Assembly (NCBI GenBank): GCA_902467875.1
Contig: CABQWP010000067.1
Span: 1-10,616 of the forward strand
Direction of reading: 5' to 3'
DNA length: 10,616 bases
Source of the DNA: an uncultured Collinsella sp.
GTDB taxonomy: Bacteria > Actinomycetota > Coriobacteriia > Coriobacteriales > Coriobacteriaceae
This document shows, piece after piece, positions 1 to 5,399 of the stretch (the stretch's first letter is position 1; each line of letters begins with the position of its first letter). Position numbers and translations under genes: made by a program. The notes below the pieces were generated by a model. It had not been told where the DNA came from. It searched no databases and saw nothing but the letters and a program-made list of their open reading frames with translations.

Positions 1-268
1 CGGCCGCCACTGAGGCGATGCCGACGCCGGTGTTGCCGCTCGTGGGCTCGATGATGGTGTAGTCGCCACCGCGCACGAGCTTGCCTGCCTTCTCGGCCTC
101 GTCAATCATGCTCTTGGCGACGCGGTCTTTAACGGACCCAGCGGGGTTGAAGTATTCCAGTTTGACGAGCACGCGAGCCTTGAGGTCCTCGTCGGCCTCA
201 AAGTGAGTGAGCTCCAGAAGCGGGGTGTGGCCGATAAGCTGATCGATGGACGTGTAAACCTTGCTCAT
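1..268 (-). CDS. cysK: Cysteine synthase A (O-acetylserine sulfhydrylase), N-terminal part
   Basis: This is a PLP-dependent enzyme of the cytoplasm that makes L-cysteine from O-acetylserine and sulfide. Only the first 89 codons are in the window; the rest lies beyond its left edge. Visible landmarks are GHTPLLEL (about residues 13-20), LEYFNPAGSVKDR (37-49), in which K47 is the Schiff-base lysine for PLP, and EPTSGNTGVGIA (74-85), the loop that binds the substrate carboxylate. The ATG at 266-268 is preceded by a good GGAGG ribosome site (minus strand, about 273-277), which fixes the start. The gene is divergent from an Rrf2-family regulator across a 253-bp gap, the arrangement expected if that regulator controls cysteine synthesis. 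The PLP motifs make the fold certain. CysK rather than CysM or cystathionine beta-synthase is favoured by the close match around the lysine and the EPTSGNTG loop, but the C-terminus is not visible. Confidence 0.95.
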   Translation of the reverse strand, partial: MSKVYTSIDQLIGHTPLLELTHFEADEDLKARVLVKLEYFNPAGSVKDRVAKSMIDEAEKAGKLVRGGDYTIIEPTSGNTGVGIASVAA

Positions 269-326
269 GGTGAACCTCCAAAGTGTTCAAGTTGCTGGTT
301 GCCGTGTGGTTTTACGGCGTGTCTAG

Positions 327-366
327 CAGCTAAACCCATAAACCTTATAGGTTGTTCGTTTAGCTG
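327..366. promoter_or_regulatory. Nested palindrome over the cysK promoter, candidate operator
   Basis: The outer arms CAGCTAAAC (327-335) and GTTTAGCTG (358-366) are perfect reverse complements. Between them lies a second dyad, AACCCATA (333-340) and TATAGGTT (346-353), which matches at 7 of 8 positions, and a tighter AACCT-TAT-AGGTT core (341-353). The whole structure covers the predicted cysK -10 box and start point, where a dimeric repressor would block initiation. The divergent Rrf2 protein is the obvious candidate ligand: IscR type-2 and CymR sites are also AT-rich dyads with CC/GG near the edges. The palindrome is seen directly; the binding protein is inferred. Confidence 0.5.
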
Positions 367-373
367 TTGGCAA
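344..373 (-). promoter_or_regulatory. Predicted cysK promoter
   Basis: Read on the minus strand, TTGCCA (368-373) and TATAAG (344-349) are separated by 18 bp, a fair sigma-70-type match. Transcription would start near 337 and give a leader of about 68 nt before the cysK ATG. In that leader, GCCGT/ACGGC (301-305/314-318) can form a hairpin inside a weaker outer stem (291-296/325-330). The -10 box lies inside the nested palindrome at 327-366. Predicted by eye only. Confidence 0.5.
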
Positions 374-391
374 GCATAGTAGACACTAAAG

Positions 392-408
392 CCTAGTAAT
401 GCAATAGG
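392..408. promoter_or_regulatory. Second CCTA/TAGG dyad in the cysK-rrf2 gap
   Basis: CCTA (392-395) and TAGG (405-408) form a short dyad of the type CC-N13-GG, similar in layout to CC-N12-GG (336-351) in the larger palindrome about 50 bp away. It could be a second site for the same regulator, between the two divergent promoters. Four-base arms are weak evidence on their own. Confidence 0.2.
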
Positions 409-457
409 AAATAGAAGATTATTACGAGTCGATTAACCATCTTGACCGGAACGGGTA

Positions 458-485
458 TTTCCAAAGCCAATTTTTCGGCTAGAAT
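458..485 (+). promoter_or_regulatory. Possible promoter of the Rrf2 regulator gene
   Basis: TTTCCA (458-463) and TAGAAT (480-485) are separated by 16 bp, with a short AGCC/GGCT dyad (465-468/477-480) between them. This would give a leader of about 30 nt. A ribosome site AAAGG (506-510) precedes the ATG at 522. The -35 box is a weak match, so the call rests mainly on the -10 box and its position. Confidence 0.35.
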
Positions 486-521
486 TTCAACGGACTAAAA
501 GACCGAAAGGCAGCACTATAT

Positions 522-950
522 ATGTTGGTTTCCACTAAGGGCAGGTACGCCCTGCGCGTTATGGTTGACCTGGCCGAGCACCAGGCGGCCGGTCGCATCC
601 CGCTCAAAGAGATCGCGGCGCGACAGGGGATTTCTGAGAAATATCTCGAGAACATCTTGGCGACGCTCGTGCGCGCCAACATGCTTTCTGGCATGCGTGG
701 CAAGGGCGGCGGCTACGTGCTCACGCGCCCGCCCGAACAGTACACGGTGGGCGAGATCTTGCGCCTGACCGAGGGCAGCTTGGCGCCGGTCGCCTGCCTG
801 GATGGCGACTGCAAGGGCTGCTCGCGATCTGATGAGTGCCCCACGCTCGACGTGTGGAAGAACCTGGACAAGCTTATCAACGATTACCTCGACGGTGTGA
901 CGCTCGATCAACTTGTCGCCCCCAACGAAGGCTACGACTACGTCATCTAG
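522..950 (+). CDS. Rrf2-family (IscR/CymR-like) transcriptional regulator with four-cysteine cluster
   Basis: A DNA-binding regulator of the Rrf2 family, 142 residues, the usual length. The N-terminus MLVSTKGRYALRVMVDLA is the family signature. The winged helix-turn-helix follows: IAARQGISEKYLENIL (about 31-46) is the recognition region and GGGYVLTRP (62-70) the wing. A dimerisation helix comes next, then the sensor loop with C92, C97, C100 and C106 (CX4CX2CX5C). IscR holds its [2Fe-2S] cluster with C92, C98, C104 and H107, so a cluster-binding or thiol-sensing role is likely, whereas Bacillus CymR lacks such a cysteine set and acts in complex with CysK. The gene is divergent from cysK with palindromes between them, pointing to control of cysteine or Fe-S supply. 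A perfect hairpin terminator follows. The fold is secure; the signal sensed and the targets are inferred. Confidence 0.93.
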   Translation: MLVSTKGRYALRVMVDLAEHQAAGRIPLKEIAARQGISEKYLENILATLVRANMLSGMRGKGGGYVLTRPPEQYTVGEILRLTEGSLAPVACLDGDCKGCSRSDECPTLDVWKNLDKLINDYLDGVTLDQLVAPNEGYDYVI

Positions 951-1010
951 CCCACCTGCTATGTGGGGACGGGGTGGAAATGGTAGATTTTCTTGCCCTC
1001 TGAGATTTGG
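951..1010. repeat. Possible degenerate GGGACGG-type element
   Basis: The 68-bp gap before the terminator contains GGGGACGGGG (965-974), preceded by a CCCAC/GTGGG dyad (951-955/963-967) and followed by GGAAATGGTAG. The same GGGACGG core occurs in the two long inverted repeats at 2127-2215 and 9081-9207, and here too it lies just after a gene. No long arms remain, so it is at best a decayed relative and could be coincidence. Confidence 0.25.
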
Positions 1011-1018
1011 CAAATTAG

Positions 1019-1049
1019 AAGGCCGCCCATTTTTGCGATGGGCGGCCTT
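1019..1049. terminator. Bidirectional intrinsic terminator
   Basis: A perfect 12-bp GC-rich stem, AAGGCCGCCCAT (1019-1030) and ATGGGCGGCCTT (1038-1049), closes a 7-nt loop. It sits between two convergent genes, the Rrf2 regulator and the holin-like protein, and can serve both strands. The U tracts are short: TTT then GATTT on the plus strand, TTCTAATTT on the minus strand. Confidence 0.85.
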
Positions 1050-1085
1050 TGATTTGGTCCGATGCGTTTGTGTGTCGGGGGCGTT

Positions 1086-1451
1086 CTACTCTTCGGCAAG
1101 ACTATCGAGGATGCTGCGCATGATGGACACTAGGATGCTGCCCATAAAGGCCGAGCCAAAGCCGGCGATGGAGATGCCGACGCCCAACAGGTTGACCGAC
1201 AGGTAGCTGGCGAGCTCCAGCATAAAGCTGTTGAGCACGAGCTGGAAAATGCCGAGCGTAATGATCGTGAGCGGCAGCGAGATGACCGTGAGGAACGGTT
1301 TGACGAACGAATCGACGATGTTGAGGAACAGTCCCACAAAGGCAAAGCAGACCCAGGCCTCGGCAAAGCCGAAGGGTTGGATACCGGGGACGAGGAACGT
1401 GGCGATCGCGATGGCGATCGAGGTGAAGAGCCAGTTAAGCATAAAGCGCAT
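1086..1451 (-). CDS. Phage_holin_4_2/YvlD-family small membrane protein
   Basis: A 121-residue, very hydrophobic protein with four predicted membrane helices at about residues 3-22, 31-50, 53-80 and 87-110. The pattern LNIVDSFVKPFLTVISLPLTIITLGIF (key residues VKP, LPL and T-x-G) is characteristic of the PF04020 family, which includes Bacillus YvlD. Despite the family name these are ordinary chromosomal inner-membrane proteins. There is no lysin, antiholin or phage gene nearby, so lysis is not suggested; in some bacteria relatives are linked to cell-envelope stress. AAGGA about 8 nt before the ATG at 1451 supports the start. The gene is monocistronic and convergent with the Rrf2 gene across a shared terminator. 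The family is recognised with good confidence; the function is unknown. Confidence 0.88.
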   Translation of the reverse strand: MRFMLNWLFTSIAIAIATFLVPGIQPFGFAEAWVCFAFVGLFLNIVDSFVKPFLTVISLPLTIITLGIFQLVLNSFMLELASYLSVNLLGVGISIAGFGSAFMGSILVSIMRSILDSLAEE

Positions 1452-1639
1452 GGCGTGAATCCTTTCTTGCGCCGGGGTTGCTGGCGTCGCGTGAAGCGGC
1501 TTGCGGCGGCGACTTGGATGGTTGCGCGGGCGCGCCGCGGTGTTTGGGCGCCCATTGTCTCAAATATTCGTGGAGCTTACGTGCGCATTCGGTTTCTAAA
1601 CGGCGTTCGTCCTGAAAAACGTGCCGCTGACAGAGAGTC

Positions 1640-1670
1640 TTGTCACTTTAGTTTAGTGGTGTGCTACACT
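1640..1670 (+). promoter_or_regulatory. Predicted yerC promoter with extended -10
   Basis: TTGTCA (1640-1645) is followed, after a rather long 19 bp, by TACACT (1665-1670) preceded by TGC, an extended -10 motif that tolerates imperfect -35 spacing. Transcription would start at about 1676-1678, inside the first of two dyads, with a leader of about 100 nt. A CACT/AGTG dyad (1644-1647/1655-1658) lies between the boxes. Confidence 0.55.
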
Positions 1671-1673
1671 GCT

Positions 1674-1732
1674 ACGGGCAAATGGCCCATGCATAGTTTT
1701 ATTGCATATTTACGGGCGAACGATGCCCGATG
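1674..1732 (+). promoter_or_regulatory. Two related dyads in the yerC leader
   Basis: Two similar units occur 38 bp apart. The first is ACGGGCAAATGGCCCATG (from 1674), the second ACGGGCGAACGATGCCCGAT (from 1712). Each is a short inverted repeat: GGGC/GCCC (1676-1679/1685-1688) and CGGGC/GCCCG (1713-1717/1725-1729). The first covers the predicted start point. They could be paired operators, perhaps for YerC itself since TrpR-type proteins often autoregulate, or leader hairpins. The repeat is seen; the role is inferred. Confidence 0.4.
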
Positions 1733-1776
1733 TCAGTATCAACTTCGATGCCTTATGGCGGGTTTGGCGGTGATCG

Positions 1777-2076
1777 ATGAATATCGAGAACATGTTTGAC
1801 AAGCCTGATGTCAAGCAGCTGGTCCACGCATTTAGTCTTTTGGACGACGAGAATGATATTCAAGCGTTTTTAACCGATATCTGCACGCCGCGCGAGATTT
1901 GCGATTTATCGCAGCGCCTGCAGGTCGCGCGTTATCTGGATGAGGGCGAGCCCTATGTTGAGGTTCAGGCCCGCACGGGCGCCTCGTCCACCACGGTGAG
2001 CCGCGTGTCCAAGGCGCTTAATGGCGAGTACGGTGGCTATCGCAAGATCCTCATCAAGCTGGAGGATGGCGAGTAG
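1777..2076 (+). CDS. yerC: YerC/YecD-family TrpR-related DNA-binding protein
   Basis: A 99-residue cytoplasmic protein of the Trp-repressor superfamily (PF01371), close in length to Bacillus YerC. It is all-helical: the N-terminal part up to about residue 35 would dimerise, TPREICDLSQRLQVARYLDEG (about 37-57) matches the family core, and YVEVQARTGASSTTVSRVSKAL (60-81) is the helix-turn-helix. YerC proteins are not known to bind tryptophan, and no amino-acid biosynthesis gene lies nearby, so the ligand is unknown. The ATG follows GGCGG by a suitable distance and starts the conserved N-terminus. The gene has its own promoter and ends in a strong terminator, so it is probably transcribed alone despite being upstream of addBA. 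In B. subtilis, yerC lies just before pcrB-pcrA, also a UvrD-type helicase locus. The family call is firm. Confidence 0.92.
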   Translation: MNIENMFDKPDVKQLVHAFSLLDDENDIQAFLTDICTPREICDLSQRLQVARYLDEGEPYVEVQARTGASSTTVSRVSKALNGEYGGYRKILIKLEDGE

Positions 2077-2103
2077 GCCAGCGGCAAAAAACGAATTGCG
2101 CAG

Positions 2104-2129
2104 AACCGTCCCTTCGGGGGCGGTTTTTT
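2104..2129 (+). terminator. Intrinsic terminator of yerC
   Basis: A 9-bp stem, AACCGTCCC (2104-2112) with GGGGCGGTT (2117-2125), is capped by a stable TTCG tetraloop and runs into six T residues (2124-2129). It is a canonical Rho-independent terminator 28 bp after the yerC stop. Its T tract overlaps the first bases of the long inverted repeat that follows. Confidence 0.93.
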
Positions 2130-2215
2130 GATCCCTTGGGGACGGAGGAAAACGGATCACCGGGTTAGACTGACCCCCTCGGTGATCCGTTTTCCTCCGT
2201 CCCCAAGGGATCAAA
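2127..2215. repeat. Long perfect inverted repeat element, 36-bp arms, upstream of addB
   Basis: The arms at 2127-2162 and 2180-2215 are perfect reverse complements over 36 bp, around a 17-nt spacer (2163-2179). Each arm is itself bounded by TGATCC (2129-2134) and GGATCA (2154-2159) around a GGGGACGG core (2138-2145). As RNA or single-stranded DNA this would be a very stable hairpin. It abuts the yerC terminator and ends 82 bp before addB, with no gene inside and no obvious target-site duplication. It shares layout and core with the repeat at 9081-9207, so I regard both as members of one intergenic repeat family. I cannot tell whether it is mobile. Confidence 0.9.
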
Positions 2216-2249
2216 TCTGTTGGCGTGGGGCAAATCTGTCCGCGTGGGC
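2212..2249 (+). repeat. Tandem 19-bp direct repeat before addB
   Basis: Two adjacent 19-bp units at 2212-2230 and 2231-2249 share CAAATCTGT and GCGTGGG and match at 16 of 19 positions. The first unit starts within the last four bases of the inverted repeat's right arm. They fill the space where an addB promoter would be expected. I could not define a good promoter here: TAGGAT (2253-2258) is a possible -10 box without a -35. Confidence 0.7.
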
Positions 2250-2297
2250 GGGTAGGATGGATGCATTGATTATTGCGAACGGTTTGAGTGGAGGACC

Positions 2298-5200
2298 ATG
2301 CCTGTTCGAATCTATACCACCAATACCGGTACGGACTTGAGCGATGCCGAGGCGGCGTCGCTCGCCGACCTGGTTGCCCGCCACGGGCGTGCCGTTTTGC
2401 TGGCGCCCTCGTTTGCCGAGCTCGACCTGTGCCGTCACGATGCTGCGGTTGCTGGCGCCTCGCTGGGCGTTGACTACAAAACCCCTGCGTCGTGGCTTCG
2501 CTCGCTGTGGGAGCTTATGGGCGATGGCCGCGGCTTCGTCGACAACATGCAACGCCAGATGCTGTTCTCGGACATGATCGCCCGTCGCGCCGATGCCGAC
2601 CTGCAGCCGCTTTCGCGCAGTCAGGGCACGGTGCGCATGCTCGCGCGCATGGCCCGCGATGTGCTGCCGGGCGTAGCGGGAACGGGTGCCGAGCGCTGCC
2701 GCGGCGACGTTTGCCAGCCCGATCCCAAGAGCGACGCCGAGGCTCGCGTGTTCGAGCTGTTGAGTGCCTATGCGAGCGGCTTGGACCGTCGAGACATGGT
2801 CGAGCCCTGCGAGGCGGCTGACCTTATGGCCGAGGTGCTGGCCGACGGCCTTCCGGCGTGCGCCCGCGCGGTATGCGTGCGCGGCATCACATCGTTTACG
2901 CACGGCCTGCTCGAGCTGCTGTCGGCCGTGGCGAACAATGGGGGAGAGGTCGTTGTGCTGCTTGCCCGCGAGCAGGCGGCGATGCGCGAGGAACTTGCTG
3001 CCGCCTTTGATGCCCGCGGTGTGCTGTTTGAGGCTGCGCCGCTGGGGGAGGGTGCCGCTGCGCTCCAGACTGCCTCCAAGTCGGCCGCTCAGCCTACCTT
3101 TGTAGAGGTTGCCGGCCCTCACGCCCGCGTCCACGCCTATGTGGATGCAATCGATGAGCTGGTAAAAACGTGTGAGGACGCCGCGGTCGACGGCGGTGTC
3201 GCGGCGTCCGCGGACCCCGTGCGCGTGCTCGTGGTGTCTGCCCGGGCTCCCCAGCTGTTCGGTGAACTCGCTGCCCGTTTGGCGGCACGTCATATTGCGG
3301 CCGAGACAACCGAGTTCACGGCGTTTTCCCAATCCATTGCGGGCAGACAGTTCACGGCGCTCGCCAAACTGATCGAGCGCATGAAGGCCGCCGACGAGGG
3401 CACCGCCTCCAAGACCGAGTGGTGGCCCGCGCCGGAGCTTACCGACTGGATTTACAGTCCGCTTTCGGGTGCCGATGCTGCCAGCGCGCGCACCTTCGAC
3501 AAGAATATGCGCCTGTCGCGCGGCAAGACCACCGCGGCCGTCAAGAGCCTGCTGCAGAGCGTGCAGGGCCAGGTCAGGGGCACGCGCAAGGCCGCCAGTG
3601 ATGATAACTGGTTTAAGAACGTGCCGTGCGTGGTCTCGGACGTGTTCCAAGCGCTGTGGCGCGACAAGCCCGTGGCGGCGCTCAAGGCAATGCTCGCCGT
3701 CGCCGAGGCGTTGCCCGATCGCGCCCTTGGAGGCCTTGACGGTCAGGCTCGTCGCCAGGCGGAGACCGCCCTGCTGCGACATGCCATCGACATCCTTATG
3801 AACGATGCCCGTACGCTCGACGTGTCGCAGGCCGCGACCGTGCCCGTGCTCGACGACGTTCGTACCAAGGTGGACAAGCGCAGCACCGCATACGATTACG
3901 AGACCTACGAGGTCGACCGCGCGCCGCGCGCCCAGGTGCGCTTTGCGTCGCTTGCCGATGCGGCAGCCCTGCGCCCCGCCAGCTACGATGCCGTGCTGTT
4001 TGCCGACGTCGACCTGGACAGTTATCCGCTCTCACATGAGGAGGGCCCGCTGGCTACGCTGACGGCCGAGCTGGGGCGCAGCGGCGTGACGCTTGAGCCC
4101 GCGGCCCTGCTGCGCGTGCGCTTTGGCCGCGCGATGCAGGCGGCACGCGGCCCCGTTGTGCTCGCCCGCGTGACCCACGATCGCCAGGCGCGCGAGTGCT
4201 ACCCGGCTGCCGTGTGGACCGAGCTGCGGGCGCACGCCGAGGCTGCCGGCGCCGCCCAGGTGACATGCGTGGGCGAGGGCGGTATCGTCGCCGATTTTGA
4301 TCCAGCGGCAGGCGAGGGCATCGAGTGCAAGCGCGTCGCGTGCGAGGCTCCTCAGCATTTGAGTGAGGCGGCTGTGCCGTACCTGGTCCTGCGTCGCCGC
4401 GATGGCGAGGGCGAGAACGCGCCACTCGTGCCGCGTTTGACGTCCGCCTCGCAGATTGAGGCGTACTCGACGTGCCCGCTGTGCTGGTTCGTGTCGTATC
4501 GCGTGAAGCCCCAGTCCATCGACGCGGGCTTTGGCAACATGGAGAAGGGCAACTTTGTCCACGATGTGCTGGAGCATCTGCATGCCCGCCTGCCCCAGGA
4601 GGGCATGGAGCGCGTGACGCCCGAGAATCTGCCGCGCGCTCAGGGGCTGTTGCGCGAGGTCTTTGACGAGACGTTGGCCGAGCACGCCGGCAAGCGCGGC
4701 ACGGAGGGCCCGCTGGTGCCGCTCTCTGCGGTGGAGGAGCGCCAGGTGGCCGAGATCTTGCCGCAGCTGGAGGGCGTGCTTGCCTACGAGTCCGAGGCGC
4801 TTGCCCCCTTTGCCCCGCGCTACCTGGAGTTCGCCTTCAACGAGCTCAAGGTCGAGTATGCCGGTTGGCCGCTTGGCGGGCGCATCGATCGCGTGGACGT
4901 GGACGCCGAGAATCGTGCCGTGGTGATCGACTACAAGCATCGCACGGGCGTTGAGGAGTTTAAGCTCGCCGACCCTACGGTGCGCGACGAGGAATCGGGC
5001 GCGGCGCCCATCGATGATCCGCGCTGGTTGCCGCCACATACCCAAACGCTCATCTATGCTCAGGCCATGCGCCGGGCGCTGGATTTGGACACCCGCGCGG
5101 CGCTCTACTTTTCGACCAAGGGCGGCAAGCCGGCGTTGCGCGGTGCCGCGAGCGCCGAGCTGCTCGAGGAAGAGCGCGGCGACGGTCGCATCCCGGGCCT

Positions 5201-5396
5201 TAAGAAAGGTTTCCCCGGCGAGGGTGGCAGCATGGACTTCGACGCCCTGCTCGATCGCGTGGAGGCCGGCATTGCCGAGCGCCTGCGCGAGCTCGAGGCA
5301 GGCAACGTTGCCGCCGTCGACCCGACGTCGGCTCAGGCCGCGCATGCGCGCTGCTCGTATAACCACGAAGGAACGTTTGTAAGGAGGGACGTGTAG
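2298..5396 (+). CDS. addB: AddB-type subunit of the AddAB helicase-nuclease, PD-(D/E)XK nuclease
   Basis: The 1032-residue second subunit of AddAB (RexAB), which with AddA resects double-strand breaks for RecA loading and, in studied species, reads Chi. The N-terminal two thirds has the helicase-like fold without convincing ATPase motifs: the start VRIYTTNTGTDLS has no GKT/GKS where active AddB proteins carry Walker A. A degenerate motif V-like segment is YDAVLFADVDLDSYP (near residue 570). The C-terminal nuclease is clear: H755 (FVHDVLEHL), D864 (GGRIDRVDVD), D878 and K880 (VVIDYKH), and Q916/Y920 of the QxxxY motif. AddB normally binds an Fe-S cluster with one cysteine before the nuclease and three at the C-terminus. 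Here I see C726, C729 (CPLC) and only C1019 (CSYNH) at the end. The GGAGG at 2290-2294 is only 3 nt from the ATG, which is close, but no better start exists. The stop is 3 bp before addA, so the two form one operon. Confidence 0.88.
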   Translation: MPVRIYTTNTGTDLSDAEAASLADLVARHGRAVLLAPSFAELDLCRHDAAVAGASLGVDYKTPASWLRSLWELMGDGRGFVDNMQRQMLFSDMIARRADADLQPLSRSQGTVRMLARMARDVLPGVAGTGAERCRGDVCQPDPKSDAEARVFELLSAYASGLDRRDMVEPCEAADLMAEVLADGLPACARAVCVRGITSFTHGLLELLSAVANNGGEVVVLLAREQAAMREELAAAFDARGVLFEAAPLGEGAAALQTASKSAAQPTFVEVAGPHARVHAYVDAIDELVKTCEDAAVDGGVAASADPVRVLVVSARAPQLFGELAARLAARHIAAETTEFTAFSQSIAGRQFTALAKLIERMKAADEGTASKTEWWPAPELTDWIYSPLSGADAASARTFDKNMRLSRGKTTAAVKSLLQSVQGQVRGTRKAASDDNWFKNVPCVVSDVFQALWRDKPVAALKAMLAVAEALPDRALGGLDGQARRQAETALLRHAIDILMNDARTLDVSQAATVPVLDDVRTKVDKRSTAYDYETYEVDRAPRAQVRFASLADAAALRPASYDAVLFADVDLDSYPLSHEEGPLATLTAELGRSGVTLEPAALLRVRFGRAMQAARGPVVLARVTHDRQARECYPAAVWTELRAHAEAAGAAQVTCVGEGGIVADFDPAAGEGIECKRVACEAPQHLSEAAVPYLVLRRRDGEGENAPLVPRLTSASQIEAYSTCPLCWFVSYRVKPQSIDAGFGNMEKGNFVHDVLEHLHARLPQEGMERVTPENLPRAQGLLREVFDETLAEHAGKRGTEGPLVPLSAVEERQVAEILPQLEGVLAYESEALAPFAPRYLEFAFNELKVEYAGWPLGGRIDRVDVDAENRAVVIDYKHRTGVEEFKLADPTVRDEESGAAPIDDPRWLPPHTQTLIYAQAMRRALDLDTRAALYFSTKGGKPALRGAASAELLEEERGDGRIPGLKKGFPGEGGSMDFDALLDRVEAGIAERLRELEAGNVAAVDPTSAQAAHARCSYNHEGTFVRRDV
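5381..5388 (+). promoter_or_regulatory. addA ribosome-binding site inside the end of addB
   Basis: AAGGAGGG lies within the last codons of addB and about 12 nt before the addA ATG at 5400. Its position implies translational coupling and helps keep the two subunits in balance. The conserved N-terminal Q motif of AddA starts right after this ATG, which supports the chosen start. Confidence 0.75.
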
Positions 5397-5399
5397 ACC

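Larger units (their letters stand above)
1452..1776. other. Divergent intergenic region between the holin-like gene and yerC
   Basis: This 325-bp stretch has no convincing gene; an open frame at 1377-1799 that crosses it runs antisense into the holin gene and has no family signature. It holds the holin gene's ribosome site, a GGGCGC/GCGCCC dyad (1528-1533/1548-1553) in its likely leader, and, on the other side, a promoter and two related dyads in front of yerC. The right part (about 1560-1720) is clearly richer in A and T than the flanking genes, as expected for promoter DNA. No convincing minus-strand promoter was found. Confidence 0.6.

Noticed and set aside
516..1013. 165-codon open frame antisense to the Rrf2 gene
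   Set aside because: The Rrf2 protein is unmistakable on the plus strand, and this frame runs through its terminator region and promoter side.
1086..1451. Prophage or lysis cassette suggested by the holin family name
   Set aside because: No lysin, structural, integrase or repressor genes nearby; PF04020 proteins are common non-phage membrane proteins.
1130..1555. 141-codon frame overlapping the holin gene on the same strand
   Set aside because: Its translation is rich in S, P and R and lacks membrane helices, while the overlapping frame has four clean helices and a good ribosome site.
1377..1799. 140-codon open frame crossing the holin-yerC gap
   Set aside because: Overlaps the holin gene antisense and the yerC start, spans a promoter region, and resembles nothing known.
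2253..2258. addB promoter based on TAGGAT
   Set aside because: No acceptable -35 box at 16-19 bp; left as a remark rather than a feature.
2211..3782. 523-codon open frame antisense to addB
   Set aside because: Long antisense frames are expected opposite GC-rich genes; the sense frame has clear AddB features, and this one has arginine- and glycine-rich composition with no family signature.
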